Part shown: positions 40,466-50,007 of the stretch, in pieces
Layout: each line of letters opens with the position of its first letter
Position numbering within the stretch: the first letter of the stretch is position 1
Origin: Pseudomonas sp. 21
GTDB taxonomy: Bacteria > Pseudomonadota > Gammaproteobacteria > Pseudomonadales > Pseudomonadaceae
Assembly (NCBI RefSeq): GCF_000955805.1
Contig: NZ_JYOA01000001.1
Coordinates: 807,597-871,596 of the forward strand
Direction of reading: 5' to 3'
DNA: 64,000 bases
Notes under the pieces: model-generated
What the model was told of the DNA's origin: nothing
The model's database searches: none
The model's input: the letters and a program-made list of their open reading frames with translations, nothing else
Made by a program: the position numbers and the translations under genes

Positions 40466-42136
40466 ATGAGCCTGACCCTGAGCTTCGCCCAGGCCAGCGC
40501 CACCGGCCCGCGCGACGAGAACCAGGATGCCCTGCGGGTGGTTACCCCGCCCGCCGGGCTGGCCGCCAGCAAGGGGCACCTGTTTGCCATCGCCGACGGC
40601 GTCAGCCATTGCGCCGACGGCGGCCTGGCCGCGCGGCTGAGCCTGCAGGCGCTGGCCGCCGACTACTACGCCACCCCCGAGACCTGGGCCGTCGCCCAGG
40701 CCCTCGACCGCCTGCTGATCTCGCAGAACCGCTGGCTGCAGGCCAACGGCGGCGGCCAGCCGCTGCTCACCACCCTCACTGCGCTGGTCTTGCGTGGCCG
40801 GCGCTATACCCTCGCCCATGTCGGCGACTGCCGGCTCTATCGCTGGCACGCAGGTGTCCTGGATTGCCTGACCCAGGACCACGTCTGGGAACAGCCCGGT
40901 ATGCAGCACGTACTCAAGCGCGCGCTGGGCCTCGACCAGCATCTGGTGGTGGACTACTGCGACGGCGAGCTGGAAGCCGGACAGTGCTTCCTGCTGGTCA
41001 GCGACGGCATCTGGGCCACCCTGGGCGACAGCGCCATCCAGCGCCTGCTGGAGGACGCACAGAGCCTGCAGGCCTGCGCCGACGCACTGGTCAGCGCCGC
41101 CCACCTGGCAGGCAGCCAGGACAACGCCAGCGCCCTGCTCCTGCAGGTGGACGAACTGCCACCCGCGAGCCTCGGCGACGCCCTCGCCCAACTCGACCAC
41201 TGGCCCGCGCCGCCTACCCTGCGGGGCGAACAGGAATTCGAGGGCTGGCAGGTCGAAGGCAAGCTGGCCCAGTCCCGCCAGTCGCTGATCTACCGCGTAC
41301 GCGACCGACAGAATCGCCCCTGGCTGCTCAAGACCCTGCCACCAGCGCTGCGCGATTCTCCGGAAGCCGCCCAGGCGCTGCTGCTGGAGGAATGGTTCCT
41401 GCGCCGGGTGCAGGGCCGCTACTTCCCCGAACTGCACAGCCTGCCGCAGCGCCAGCACCTCTATTACGTAATGCGTGAGTACCCGGGGCAGACGCTGGAC
41501 GAGCAGCTGAAACTCAACGGCCCGCCGAACCTGCCCGACTGGCTGGACCTCGCCCAGCGCCTGTTGCGCGGCCTGGGCCAGTTGCACCGGCGCAACATCC
41601 TGCACCGCGACATCAAGCCGGAAAACCTGCACTGGGCCGACGACGGCGAACTGCGCCTGCTGGACTTCGGCCTCGCCTACTGCCCCGGATTGTCGCAGGA
41701 AGACCCGCACGACCTGCCCGGCACCCCGAGCTATCTGGCGCCGGAATCCTTCCAGGGCGCGCCACCGGATGCCCGCCAGGACCTCTACGCCGCCGGTGTC
41801 ACGCTGTATCGACTGCTCTGCGGTCATTATCCCTATGGCGAGATCGAAGCCTTCCAGCATCCGCGTTTCGGCGCGGCTGCCCCGGCCAGCCGCTATCGCC
41901 CGGACGTACCGGCCTGGCTCGACGACTGGCTGGCAAAGCTGATCGCCGCCCAGCCGCAGCAACGCTTCGAAACCGCCGAGGAATGCCTGCTGGCCCTGGA
42001 ACAAGGCGAACGGCAGGCCCCGGCGCGCCCGCGCCCACTCCTGGAGCGCGAACCGCTGCGGGTCTGGCGCGGCATCGCCCTGGCCTCCCTGGCCAGCAAC
42101 CTGGGGCTGCTGCTCTGGCTGTTGCACCAGGGCTGA
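40466..42136 (+). CDS. PP2C phosphatase - Ser/Thr kinase fusion protein
   Basis: A 556-residue protein. Residues 1-240 are a PP2C phosphatase domain with DENQD, IADGVSHCADGG, LAHVGDCRLYR, LVSDGIW and GSQDNASALLL (metal ligands). Residues about 265-515 are a Hanks-type kinase with HRDIKPENL, LLDFGLAYC and LAPES (HRD, DFG and APE). The usual glycine loop is poor (EGKLAQSRQSLIYRV) while the Lys in WLLKTLPP is kept. One membrane segment ends the protein. The same fusion lies in the nitrate cluster of P. aeruginosa. Targets unknown. ATG 40466 has GGGAG upstream. Confidence 0.92.
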   Translation: MSLTLSFAQASATGPRDENQDALRVVTPPAGLAASKGHLFAIADGVSHCADGGLAARLSLQALAADYYATPETWAVAQALDRLLISQNRWLQANGGGQPLLTTLTALVLRGRRYTLAHVGDCRLYRWHAGVLDCLTQDHVWEQPGMQHVLKRALGLDQHLVVDYCDGELEAGQCFLLVSDGIWATLGDSAIQRLLEDAQSLQACADALVSAAHLAGSQDNASALLLQVDELPPASLGDALAQLDHWPAPPTLRGEQEFEGWQVEGKLAQSRQSLIYRVRDRQNRPWLLKTLPPALRDSPEAAQALLLEEWFLRRVQGRYFPELHSLPQRQHLYYVMREYPGQTLDEQLKLNGPPNLPDWLDLAQRLLRGLGQLHRRNILHRDIKPENLHWADDGELRLLDFGLAYCPGLSQEDPHDLPGTPSYLAPESFQGAPPDARQDLYAAGVTLYRLLCGHYPYGEIEAFQHPRFGAAAPASRYRPDVPAWLDDWLAKLIAAQPQQRFETAEECLLALEQGERQAPARPRPLLEREPLRVWRGIALASLASNLGLLLWLLHQG

Positions 42137-42239
42137 GGCGCGCACCAGATCGGCTCAGAACGCATCACCGCAGTGCAGCAAAAACGGTGATTCATCGGGC
42201 GATCCACGTGAAAGCCCCGGAAACCGGGACCCGAGCAAG

Positions 42240-42256
42240 TTGGCACAACCCCTGCA
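42240..42256 (+). promoter_or_regulatory. Sigma-54 promoter of nirB
   Basis: TTGGCACAACCCCTGCA with GG at 42242-42243, ten bases, GC at 42254-42255. Confidence 0.85.
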
Positions 42257-42288
42257 ATAACCGTTTCAACAATCTACAAAAGCGCGTC

Positions 42289-42374
42289 CCTCAACGAAGA
42301 GGCTCGCACTTCCCGATCGATCGGGACTTGGACAAAGGCGTCCTCGCTGGGTAACCGGCGGGACGCCTTTTTTG
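42289..42374 (+). promoter_or_regulatory. ANTAR-type antitermination leader before nirB
   Basis: Hairpins CCTC-AACGAA-GAGG (42289-42302) and GGAC-AAAGGC-GTCC (42330-42343) with A1/G4 hexaloops, separated by a palindrome TCCCGATCGATCGGGA (42311-42326). GGCGTCC (42337-42343) also pairs with GGACGCC (42361-42367), followed by seven T, a terminator. Confidence 0.9.
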
Positions 42375-42411
42375 TTTTCCGTGTTTCAGCTTTGCGTGAC
42401 GGAGCCCTGAC

Positions 42412-44862
42412 ATGAAAAAGCTCAAGCTCGTACTGATCGGCAACGGCATGGCCGGTGTGCGGACCCTGGAAGAACTGTTGAAGATCGCACCGGACCTCTA
42501 CGACATCACCGTGTTCGGCGCCGAGCCCCACCCCAACTACAACCGCATCCTGCTCTCCCCCGTGCTGGCCGGCGAGCAGGCCTTCGAGGACATCGTCCTC
42601 AACGACCTCAACTGGTACAGCGAGAACGGCATCCGCCTGCTGCTCAATCGCAAGGTCACCCGCATCGACCGCCATCGCCGCAAGGTCTACGCCGAAGATG
42701 GCACCGAGGCCGAGTACGACCGCCTGCTGATCGCCACCGGCTCCAACCCCTTCATCCTGCCGGTGCCGGGCAGCCGCCTGCAGGGCGTGATCGGCTACCG
42801 CGACATCGCCGACACCCAGACCATGATCGACACCGCTGGCACCCACAGCCACGCAGTGGTCATCGGCGGCGGCCTGCTCGGCCTGGAGGCGGCCAACGGC
42901 CTCAAGCAGCGCGGCATGGACGTCACCGTGGTGCACCTCTCCGACTGGCTGCTGGAGCGCCAGCTGGACCGCACCGCCGGCAAGCTGCTGCAGGAAGCGC
43001 TGGAATCGCGCGGCATCCACTTTCGCCTGAACACCCACACCGAAGAGCTGATCGACGACGGCAGCGGCCGCGTCTGCGCCATCCGCTTCAAGGACGGCGA
43101 AGTGATCGCCGCCGACCTGGTGGTGATGGCCGCTGGCATCCGCCCCAACACCGAACTGGCGGAGAAGACCGGCCTGCCCTGCAACCGCGGCATCCTGGTC
43201 AACGACACCCTGCAGACCTATGACCCGCGCATCTATGCCCTGGGCGAATGCGCCAGCCACCGCGGCATCGCCTACGGCCTGGTGGCGCCGCTGTTCGAGC
43301 AGGCCAAGGTCTGCGCCAACCACCTGGCCATGCTCGGCTTCGCCCGCTACCAGGGCTCGGTGACTTCCACCAAGCTCAAGGTCACCGGCATCGACCTGTT
43401 CTCCGCCGGCCAGTTCATGGGCGGCGAAGGCACCGAGACCATCACCCTCTCCGACCCCATCGGCGGCGTGTACAAGAAGCTGGTGATCAAGGACGACGTG
43501 CTGGTCGGCGCCTGCCTGTACGGCGACACCGCGGACGGTGGCTGGTACTTCCGGCAGATCCGCGAGAACCACAACGTCGGCGAAATCCGCGACCACCTGA
43601 TGTTCGGCGAGAGCAGCATCGGCGACGTCGGCCACCAGGGCCAGAACAGCGCGGCGAACATGCCCGACACGGCGGAAGTCTGCGGCTGCAACGGCGTGTG
43701 CAAGGGCACCATCGTCAAGGCGATCCAGGAGAACGGCCTGTTCAGCGTCGACGAGGTGAAGAAGCACACCAAGGCTGCCAGCTCCTGCGGCTCCTGCGCG
43801 GGGCTGGTGGAGCAGATCCTGATCAGCACCGTGGGCGGCGCGGCGGATGTGAAGCCCAAGAGCGAGAAAGCCATCTGCGGCTGCAGCGATCTGAACCATG
43901 GCCAGGTGCGCCAGGCCATCCGCGAGCACCACCTGGTCAGCCTGAGCGCCGCCATGCGCTTCATGGACTGGCGCACCCCGGACGGCTGCGCCACCTGCCG
44001 CCCGGCGCTGAACTACTACCTGATCTCCACCTGGCCGGGCGAAGCCAGGGACGATCCGCAGTCGCGCCTGATCAACGAACGCGCCCACGCCAACATCCAG
44101 AAGGACGGCACCTACTCGGTGGTCCCGCGCATGTGGGGCGGCGTCACCAACGCCGCCGAACTGCGCCGCATCGCCGACGTCGCCGACAAGTACCAGGTGC
44201 CCATGGTCAAGGTCACCGGCGGCCAGCGCATCGACCTGCTGGGCGTGAAAAAGGACGACCTGCCGGCCATCTGGAAAGAACTGGACATGCCTTCCGGCCA
44301 CGCCTACGGCAAGTCCATCCGCACCGTGAAGACCTGCGTGGGCAGCGAATTCTGCCGCTTCGGTACACAGAACTCGACCCAGCTGGGCATCGACCTGGAG
44401 CACGACCTGTTCAACATGTGGTCGCCACACAAGGTCAAGCTGGCGGTCTCCGGCTGCCCGCGCAACTGCGCCGAGGCCGGCATCAAGGACATCGGCATCA
44501 TCGGCGTGGATTCGGGCTGGGAGCTGTACATCGGCGGCAACGGCGGGATCAAGACCGAGGTCGCGGAGTTCTTCGTCAAGCTCAAGACCTCCGACGAAGT
44601 CCGCGAGTACAGCGGCGCCTTCCTCCAGCTCTACCGCGAGGAAGCCTTCTACCTGGAACGCACCGTGCACTACCTGCAGCGCGTCGGCATGGAGCGCATC
44701 AAGAAGGCGGTACTGGAGGACGCGGACAACCGCAAGGCGCTGAACGCCCGCCTGCAGTTCTCCCTGTCGCTGGAGCAGGACCCATGGCAGGAGCGCATCG
44801 CCCAGCAACCGCTGAAGAAGGAATTCGAACGGATTCCCCTGAAGCAGGCGGAACCCGCCTGA
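42412..44862 (+). CDS. nirB: Assimilatory nitrite reductase, large subunit NirB
   Basis: NAD(P)H-dependent sirohaem enzyme reducing nitrite to ammonium in the cytosol; 816 residues. Order: FAD domain (LIGNGMAGVRT, residues 6-16), NAD domain (VVIGGGLLGLEAANGL), BFD-like [2Fe-2S] regions CGCNGVCKG and SSCGSCAGLVEQ, and the sirohaem/4Fe-4S half with TCVGSEFCRFG and SGCPRNCAEAG. First gene of the nirB-nirD-nitrate reductase-cobA unit. Confidence 0.97.
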   Translation: MKKLKLVLIGNGMAGVRTLEELLKIAPDLYDITVFGAEPHPNYNRILLSPVLAGEQAFEDIVLNDLNWYSENGIRLLLNRKVTRIDRHRRKVYAEDGTEAEYDRLLIATGSNPFILPVPGSRLQGVIGYRDIADTQTMIDTAGTHSHAVVIGGGLLGLEAANGLKQRGMDVTVVHLSDWLLERQLDRTAGKLLQEALESRGIHFRLNTHTEELIDDGSGRVCAIRFKDGEVIAADLVVMAAGIRPNTELAEKTGLPCNRGILVNDTLQTYDPRIYALGECASHRGIAYGLVAPLFEQAKVCANHLAMLGFARYQGSVTSTKLKVTGIDLFSAGQFMGGEGTETITLSDPIGGVYKKLVIKDDVLVGACLYGDTADGGWYFRQIRENHNVGEIRDHLMFGESSIGDVGHQGQNSAANMPDTAEVCGCNGVCKGTIVKAIQENGLFSVDEVKKHTKAASSCGSCAGLVEQILISTVGGAADVKPKSEKAICGCSDLNHGQVRQAIREHHLVSLSAAMRFMDWRTPDGCATCRPALNYYLISTWPGEARDDPQSRLINERAHANIQKDGTYSVVPRMWGGVTNAAELRRIADVADKYQVPMVKVTGGQRIDLLGVKKDDLPAIWKELDMPSGHAYGKSIRTVKTCVGSEFCRFGTQNSTQLGIDLEHDLFNMWSPHKVKLAVSGCPRNCAEAGIKDIGIIGVDSGWELYIGGNGGIKTEVAEFFVKLKTSDEVREYSGAFLQLYREEAFYLERTVHYLQRVGMERIKKAVLEDADNRKALNARLQFSLSLEQDPWQERIAQQPLKKEFERIPLKQAEPA

Positions 44863-44918
44863 GTGCCCGCCGGGCCCCTCCATCGGGGCCCCTACTACCC
44901 GATTGCCGGAGACACCCC

Positions 44919-45248
44919 ATGAACTGGTTAGACATCTGCGCCCTGGACGACATCAACCCGCTGGGCTCGCGCGTCATCGCCGGCCCCAAGGGCGACATCG
45001 CGATCTTCCGCACTTCCGATGACGAGGTCTTCGCCCTCGACGACCGCTGCCCGCACAAGGGCGGCCCGTTGTCCCAAGGCCTGATCTACGGCAAGCGCGT
45101 GGCCTGCCCGCTGCACAACTGGCAGATCGAACTGGCCAGCGGCGAGGCCGTGGCCCCCGACCAGGGCTGCGCCCATCGCCACGAGGTGAAGGTCGAGGAG
45201 GGCCGCGTGCTGCTGGCCCTGCGCGACAGCCTCGCCCACTGCGCCTGA
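44919..45248 (+). CDS. nirD: Nitrite reductase small subunit NirD
   Basis: A 109-residue Rieske-like protein, MNWLDICALDDINPLGSRV, with [2Fe-2S] ligands CPHKGG and CPLHNW. It pairs with NirB. ATG 44919 lies 56 bases after nirB, in a different frame from the long overlapping open frame that starts inside nirB. Confidence 0.95.
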   Translation: MNWLDICALDDINPLGSRVIAGPKGDIAIFRTSDDEVFALDDRCPHKGGPLSQGLIYGKRVACPLHNWQIELASGEAVAPDQGCAHRHEVKVEEGRVLLALRDSLAHCA

Positions 45249-45283
45249 TCCCCCCTGCTTCCGATTCAGAGCGAGGCTGCGCC

Positions 45284-47998
45284 ATGACCCAGAACCGTCG
45301 CACTACCGCATCCACCTGCTGCTACTGCGGCGTGGGCTGCGGTGTACTGATCGAACACGACGACGAGCGCATCCTGAACGTGCAGGGCGATCCGCAACAT
45401 CCGGCCAACTTCGGCCGCCTGTGCAGCAAGGGATCGACGCTGCACCTCACCGGCGATGCGGATGCCCGCGCACAGTTCCCGGAGCTGCGCCTGGGCAAGG
45501 GCCTGTCGCGCACTCGCACCGACTGGGACACCGCCCTGGAGCATGCCGCTGGCATCTTCGCCGAAACCATTCGCGAGCACGGGCCGGACAGCGTGGCCTT
45601 CTACGTTTCCGGCCAACTGCTGACCGAGGACTATTACGCCTTCAACAAGCTGGCCCGCGCCCTGGTCGGCACCAACAACATCGACAGCAACTCACGCCTG
45701 TGCATGTCCTCGGCAGTGGTCGGCTACAAGCGCAGCCTGGGTGCCGACGCCCCGCCCTGCAGCTACGAAGACATCGAGCTGGCCGATTGCGTGATGATCG
45801 CCGGCAGCAACATGGCCTACGCCCACCCGGTGCTGTTCCGCCGCCTGGAAGAGGCCCGCGCGCGGCGCCCGGAGATGAAGCTGATCGTCATCGATCCGCG
45901 CGTCACCGACACCGCCGAGCAGGCCGACCTGCACCTGGCGATCCTGCCGGGCACCGACGTCGCACTGTTCCACGGCATCCTGCACATCCTGCTCTGGGAA
46001 GGCTGGATCGACCGCGCCTTCGTCGACGCCCACACCGAAGGCCTGGAGGAGCTGAAGGCCCTGGTGCGCGACTACGGCCCGCTGGCCGTGGCGGAAATCT
46101 GCGGCATCGCCGTCGATGACCTGCAGCGCGCGGCCCAGTGGATCGGCCAGTCGCCCGCCTTCCTCTCGCTCTGGTGCATGGGGCTGAACCAGTCCACCGC
46201 CGGCAGCGCGAAGAACAGCGCGCTGATCAACCTGCACCTGGCCACCGGGCAGATCGGCCGCCCCGGCGCCGGTCCCTTCTCCCTCACCGGCCAGCCCAAC
46301 GCCATGGGCGGCCGCGAGACCGGCAGCCTGTCCAACCTCCTACCCGGCCACCGCGAGGCCGCCAATGCCAAACATCGTGCCGAAGTGGCGGCTTACTGGG
46401 GCATCGAGCAATTGCCGGAGAACCCCGGCCTGAGTGCCATCGAACTGTTCGACGCCGTGCGCGACGGGCGCATCAAGGCCCTGTGGATCGCCTGCACGAA
46501 CCCCGCCCAATCACTGCCGGACCAGACCCGCGTGCGCGAAGCCCTGGCCGCCTGTCCTTTCGTCATCGTCCAGGAAGCCTTCAGCACCAGTGAGACCTGC
46601 CAGTACGCCGACCTGCTACTGCCGGCCGCCAGTTGGGGCGAGAAGGAAGGCACGGTAACCAACTCCGAACGCCGCATCAGCCACGTGCGCCCGGCCATTG
46701 CCGCAATCGGCGAGGCGCGAGCGGACTGGAGCATCGTCTGCGACTTCGCCCGCCGCCTGGAGCAACGACTGCGCCCTGGCGAAAGGAGCCTGTTCGACTT
46801 CGGCTCACCGTCCGCATTGTTCGATGAATACAAGCTGCTGACCCGTGGACGTGATCTTGACCTGTCCGGCATCGATTACGCGCTGCTGGACACCCGTGGG
46901 CCACAGCAATGGCCGCTCCGCGCCGGCACGCAGCAAGGCACCGAGCGCCTGTATGGCGACGGACAATTCCCCACCGCCAATGGCCGCGCCCGGCTGATCG
47001 CCGAGCCCTACCGCGCACCGAAGGAAAAACGTGACGCGCGTTACCCGCTGATCCTCAACACCGGTCGCCTGCGCGATCAATGGCACGGCATGACCCGTAC
47101 CGGCACGGCTCCACAACTGTTCGGCCACGTGGAAGAAGCCGTGCTCGGCCTGCATCCGGACGAACTGCGCCGCCGGCGCATCAGCGACGGCCAATTGGTG
47201 CGCCTGCACAGCCGCCGCGGCGAACTGGTGCTGCCGGTGCAGGCTGATGATCGCCTGCGCCCCGGCCAGGCCTTCCTGCCAATGCACTGGGGCGACCGCT
47301 ACCTCAAGGGTCTGGGCATCAATGTGCTGACCCTGCCGGCGGTGGACCCTTTGTCCCGCCAACCCGAGCTGAAACATGCCACCGTTGAAGTCAGCCGCAT
47401 TGAGCTGCCCTGGCAGTTCTTCGCCCTGGTGGAAGGTGAGGTGCAGAAGCGCTTCGATGCCCTGCGCCCGCTGTTCGAAGTTCTGCGCTACGCCAGCTTC
47501 AGCCCCACCGGCCGTGAGCGCCCGGCGCTGGTGATTCGTGCCGCGCACGTCGAGGCGCCGAGCGCGGAGTGGCTGGCCCGCATCGATGCCCTGCTCGACC
47601 TCGGCGACGGCCCGGTCATGGCCTATGACGACCCGCGCCGCACCGTTGGAAAGCGCGTACGCATCGAACAATCGCGAATCGTGTCGCTGCGCCTGGCCGG
47701 CGAAACCGCCGCCCGCGCGTGGCTGCGCGAATCATGGAAGGAAGGCCGCGCCGATCAGGAACTGCGTCGCTGGCTGCTCGCACCGCTCAGTGCCGCCCCG
47801 GGCAAAGCCGGCGCGACAGCGGACAAGACACTGTGCAACTGCCTGAACGTCAGCCAGAGCCGCATCCAGGCCGGGATCGACCGGGGCCTGGACCTGGAAG
47901 GCCTGAAATGCGAACTCAAGTGCGGGACCGCCTGCGGCTCCTGCGTACCGGAAATCAAGCGCCTGCTGGCTCAGACGCCGCTGGCCACGACCGCCTGA
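45284..47998 (+). CDS. Assimilatory nitrate reductase, catalytic subunit
   Basis: A 904-residue molybdopterin (bis-MGD) oxidoreductase reducing nitrate to nitrite. N-terminal [4Fe-4S] site in TCCYCGVGCGVLI with GRLCSKG; MGD-binding segments such as SNMAYAHPVLFRR and CMGLNQSTAG; molydopterin dinucleotide-binding domain near residues 590-700; C-terminal BFD-like [2Fe-2S] domain LCNCLNVSQ ... CGTACGSC, as in NasC/NasA of Klebsiella. Follows nirD by 35 bases. Symbol left open because nasC, nasB and nasA are used differently among species. Confidence 0.95.
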   Translation: MTQNRRTTASTCCYCGVGCGVLIEHDDERILNVQGDPQHPANFGRLCSKGSTLHLTGDADARAQFPELRLGKGLSRTRTDWDTALEHAAGIFAETIREHGPDSVAFYVSGQLLTEDYYAFNKLARALVGTNNIDSNSRLCMSSAVVGYKRSLGADAPPCSYEDIELADCVMIAGSNMAYAHPVLFRRLEEARARRPEMKLIVIDPRVTDTAEQADLHLAILPGTDVALFHGILHILLWEGWIDRAFVDAHTEGLEELKALVRDYGPLAVAEICGIAVDDLQRAAQWIGQSPAFLSLWCMGLNQSTAGSAKNSALINLHLATGQIGRPGAGPFSLTGQPNAMGGRETGSLSNLLPGHREAANAKHRAEVAAYWGIEQLPENPGLSAIELFDAVRDGRIKALWIACTNPAQSLPDQTRVREALAACPFVIVQEAFSTSETCQYADLLLPAASWGEKEGTVTNSERRISHVRPAIAAIGEARADWSIVCDFARRLEQRLRPGERSLFDFGSPSALFDEYKLLTRGRDLDLSGIDYALLDTRGPQQWPLRAGTQQGTERLYGDGQFPTANGRARLIAEPYRAPKEKRDARYPLILNTGRLRDQWHGMTRTGTAPQLFGHVEEAVLGLHPDELRRRRISDGQLVRLHSRRGELVLPVQADDRLRPGQAFLPMHWGDRYLKGLGINVLTLPAVDPLSRQPELKHATVEVSRIELPWQFFALVEGEVQKRFDALRPLFEVLRYASFSPTGRERPALVIRAAHVEAPSAEWLARIDALLDLGDGPVMAYDDPRRTVGKRVRIEQSRIVSLRLAGETAARAWLRESWKEGRADQELRRWLLAPLSAAPGKAGATADKTLCNCLNVSQSRIQAGIDRGLDLEGLKCELKCGTACGSCVPEIKRLLAQTPLATTA

Positions 47999-48034
47999 AT
48001 CCAGCCGCGAAGACGGCAGCCTGAGGAGAACGAC

Positions 48035-48772
48035 ATGAGTGGAAAAGTCTGGCTGATCGGCGCCGGCCCCGGCGACCCGGAGCTGCTGACCCTGAAGGCA
48101 GTCCGCGCCCTGGCCCAGGCCGACGTGGTGCTCATCGACGACCTGGTGAATCCGGCGGTACTGGAGCACTGCCCTTCCGCACGGGTGATTTCCGTCGGCA
48201 AACGCGGCGGTTGCCGCTCCACCCCCCAGGACTTCATCCACCGCCTGATGCTGCGCTACGCCCGCCAGGGGCGCCGCGTGGCACGCCTGAAAGGCGGCGA
48301 CCCGTGCATCTTCGGCCGTGGCGGCGAAGAAGCCGACTGGCTCGCGACGCGCGGCATCGACTGCGAGCTGGTCAACGGCATCACCGCCGGGCTGGCAGCC
48401 GCCACCCAGTGCGGTATCTCCGTAACCCTGCGTGGCGTCAGCCGGGGCGTGACCCTGGTGACCGCGCACACCCAGGACGACAGCCCACTGAATTGGCGCG
48501 GCCTGGCCGAAGGCGGTACGACGCTGGTGGTGTACATGGGCGTGGCGAAACTGGCGGAAATCCACGACGGCCTGCTCGAAGGTGGCATGACTGCCTGCAC
48601 GCCAGTGGCGATGATCGAGAACGCGTCCCTGCCCGCCCAGCGCGAATACCGCAGTCAGTTGGGCGAGATGCTGGCTGACGCCCAGCGCTTCGCCCTGAAG
48701 AGCCCGGCAATCCTGGTGATCGGCGAAGTCGCCGCCGCTTCGCAACAGGCAATCCTGGCTCGCACGGCCTGA
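48035..48772 (+). CDS. cobA: Uroporphyrinogen-III C-methyltransferase
   Basis: SUMT, 245 residues, makes precorrin-2 for sirohaem, the cofactor of NirB. Motifs: GAGPGDPELLTLKA, VGKRGG, RLKGGDPCIFGRGGEE, and GITAGLAAA. Last gene of the nitrite/nitrate reductase operon, 36 bases after the nitrate reductase, so cofactor supply is tied to enzyme synthesis. Confidence 0.95.
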   Translation: MSGKVWLIGAGPGDPELLTLKAVRALAQADVVLIDDLVNPAVLEHCPSARVISVGKRGGCRSTPQDFIHRLMLRYARQGRRVARLKGGDPCIFGRGGEEADWLATRGIDCELVNGITAGLAAATQCGISVTLRGVSRGVTLVTAHTQDDSPLNWRGLAEGGTTLVVYMGVAKLAEIHDGLLEGGMTACTPVAMIENASLPAQREYRSQLGEMLADAQRFALKSPAILVIGEVAAASQQAILARTA

Positions 48773-48795
48773 CGCGCACTTTCCTGCGGGCAAAG

Positions 48796-48821
48796 AAAAA
48801 CCCGGCCTAGGCCGGGTTTTT
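48796..48821. terminator. Bidirectional terminator between cobA and oprF
   Basis: AAAAACCCGGCCTAGGCCGG plus GTTTTT, a perfect 26-base palindrome serving both convergent units. Confidence 0.94.
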
Positions 48822-48839
48822 CTCGTCAGCTCAGACCAA

Positions 48840-49898
48840 TTACTTGGCTTGGGCTTCCACTTCGGCTTCTACGCGGCGGTTAACAGCGCGGCCTTCGGCA
48901 GTTGCGTTGTCAGCAACCGGACGGGACTCGCCGTAACCAACAGCGTTTACGCGGCCGCCTTCAACACCGTACTCGTTGACCAGTACGTCACGAACGGCGT
49001 TGGCACGACGCTCGGACAGCTTCTGGTTGTAGGCGTCGGTGCCGACGGAGTCGGTGTGGCCTTCAACGGTGGTGGAGGTGGACGGGTATTGCTTCATGAA
49101 GTCAGCCAGGTTTTTGATGTCAGCGTAGCTGTTCTCTTTAACCTTGGACTTGTCGAAGTCGAACTTCACGTCCAGCTGAACGCGAACGACTTCGGCAACA
49201 GCCGGGCAGCCGTTGGCGTCAACGGTGACGTTGGCCGGGGTGTTCGGGCACTTGTCGACGTTGTCGCAGACGCCGTCGTTGTCGGAGTCGGAGCAGACTT
49301 CAGCAACCGGCTCGGGAGCCGGGGCCGGCTTGGCGCCGCCGCCGAAGTTCATGCCGACGCCCAGGCCAGCCATCCACTCGCCCTGGTGACCGTTGTCACG
49401 CTTCTCCAGGCCGTACTGGCCGTCGAGGCTGGCTTTGGCGTAGAAGTTTTCGGTGAAGTAGTACTTCAGACCGGTACCAACCATGGCCATGGTCAGGTTC
49501 TGACGGCCACCGTTGTCGGAGTTGATGTTGGTCAGGCTCTGGTGGCCAACGCCGGCGGAAACGTACGGACGCAGGTTGCCAGCACCCGGAGTGCCGAAGT
49601 GGTAGATGGCGTCCAGAGTGCTCAGGTTGCCATGGACCTTCTTGTTGCCGGTCTCGTAGGTGCCACGTACGTCGTGGTACTCACCGTAGGACAGAGCCAG
49701 CTCGACGTCGTCGGTCAGGAAGTAACCAACGGAGCCGCCGTACAGGTCCGCGTTCTTCATGTTGCGGGTGCTGTCGGTGAAGTAGCGCTTGCCGAATGCT
49801 TCGACTTCGACGGCGCCCTGGCCTTGAGCGAAGGCATTGACAGCGGCGGTGGCGATCAGCGAGCCAACTACGACGCCTAAGGTGTTCTTCAGTTTCAT
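48840..49898 (-). CDS. oprF: Major outer membrane porin OprF
   Basis: A 352-residue outer membrane protein. Signal peptide MKLKNTLGVVVGSLIATAA with cleavage near AFA-QGQ (residue 24-25), N-terminal eight-strand barrel (about 25-185), a Pro-rich hinge, a calcium-binding type 3 repeat with DSDNDGVCDNVDKCPNTP, and an OmpA-like peptidoglycan-binding domain (about 225-350, with VEGHTDSVGTDAYNQKLSERR). Provides cell-wall anchoring and nonspecific diffusion. The 109-base leader before it contains a hairpin GGCAAGTT/AACTTGCC at 49961-49982; SigX is known to drive oprF in P. aeruginosa. Confidence 0.97.
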   Translation of the reverse strand: MKLKNTLGVVVGSLIATAAVNAFAQGQGAVEVEAFGKRYFTDSTRNMKNADLYGGSVGYFLTDDVELALSYGEYHDVRGTYETGNKKVHGNLSTLDAIYHFGTPGAGNLRPYVSAGVGHQSLTNINSDNGGRQNLTMAMVGTGLKYYFTENFYAKASLDGQYGLEKRDNGHQGEWMAGLGVGMNFGGGAKPAPAPEPVAEVCSDSDNDGVCDNVDKCPNTPANVTVDANGCPAVAEVVRVQLDVKFDFDKSKVKENSYADIKNLADFMKQYPSTSTTVEGHTDSVGTDAYNQKLSERRANAVRDVLVNEYGVEGGRVNAVGYGESRPVADNATAEGRAVNRRVEAEVEAQAK

Positions 49899-50007
49899 CC
49901 GTTAAATCCCCATCTTGGTGGTCAATAAGTTGTCCTAACCATAGGCCGTACAACTTGGGTGGCAAGTTTATCAGAACTTGCCAAAAAGAGAGACAATATT
50001 TCCCGGA

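Noticed and set aside
42274..44883. 869-codon minus-strand frame opposite nirB
   Set aside because: Antisense shadow of nirB; it also crosses the ANTAR leader and has no recognisable domain.
49961..49982. Terminator between sigX and oprF
   Set aside because: The hairpin GGCAAGTT/AACTTGCC has its T run on the wrong side for minus-strand transcription, so it is treated as a leader hairpin.
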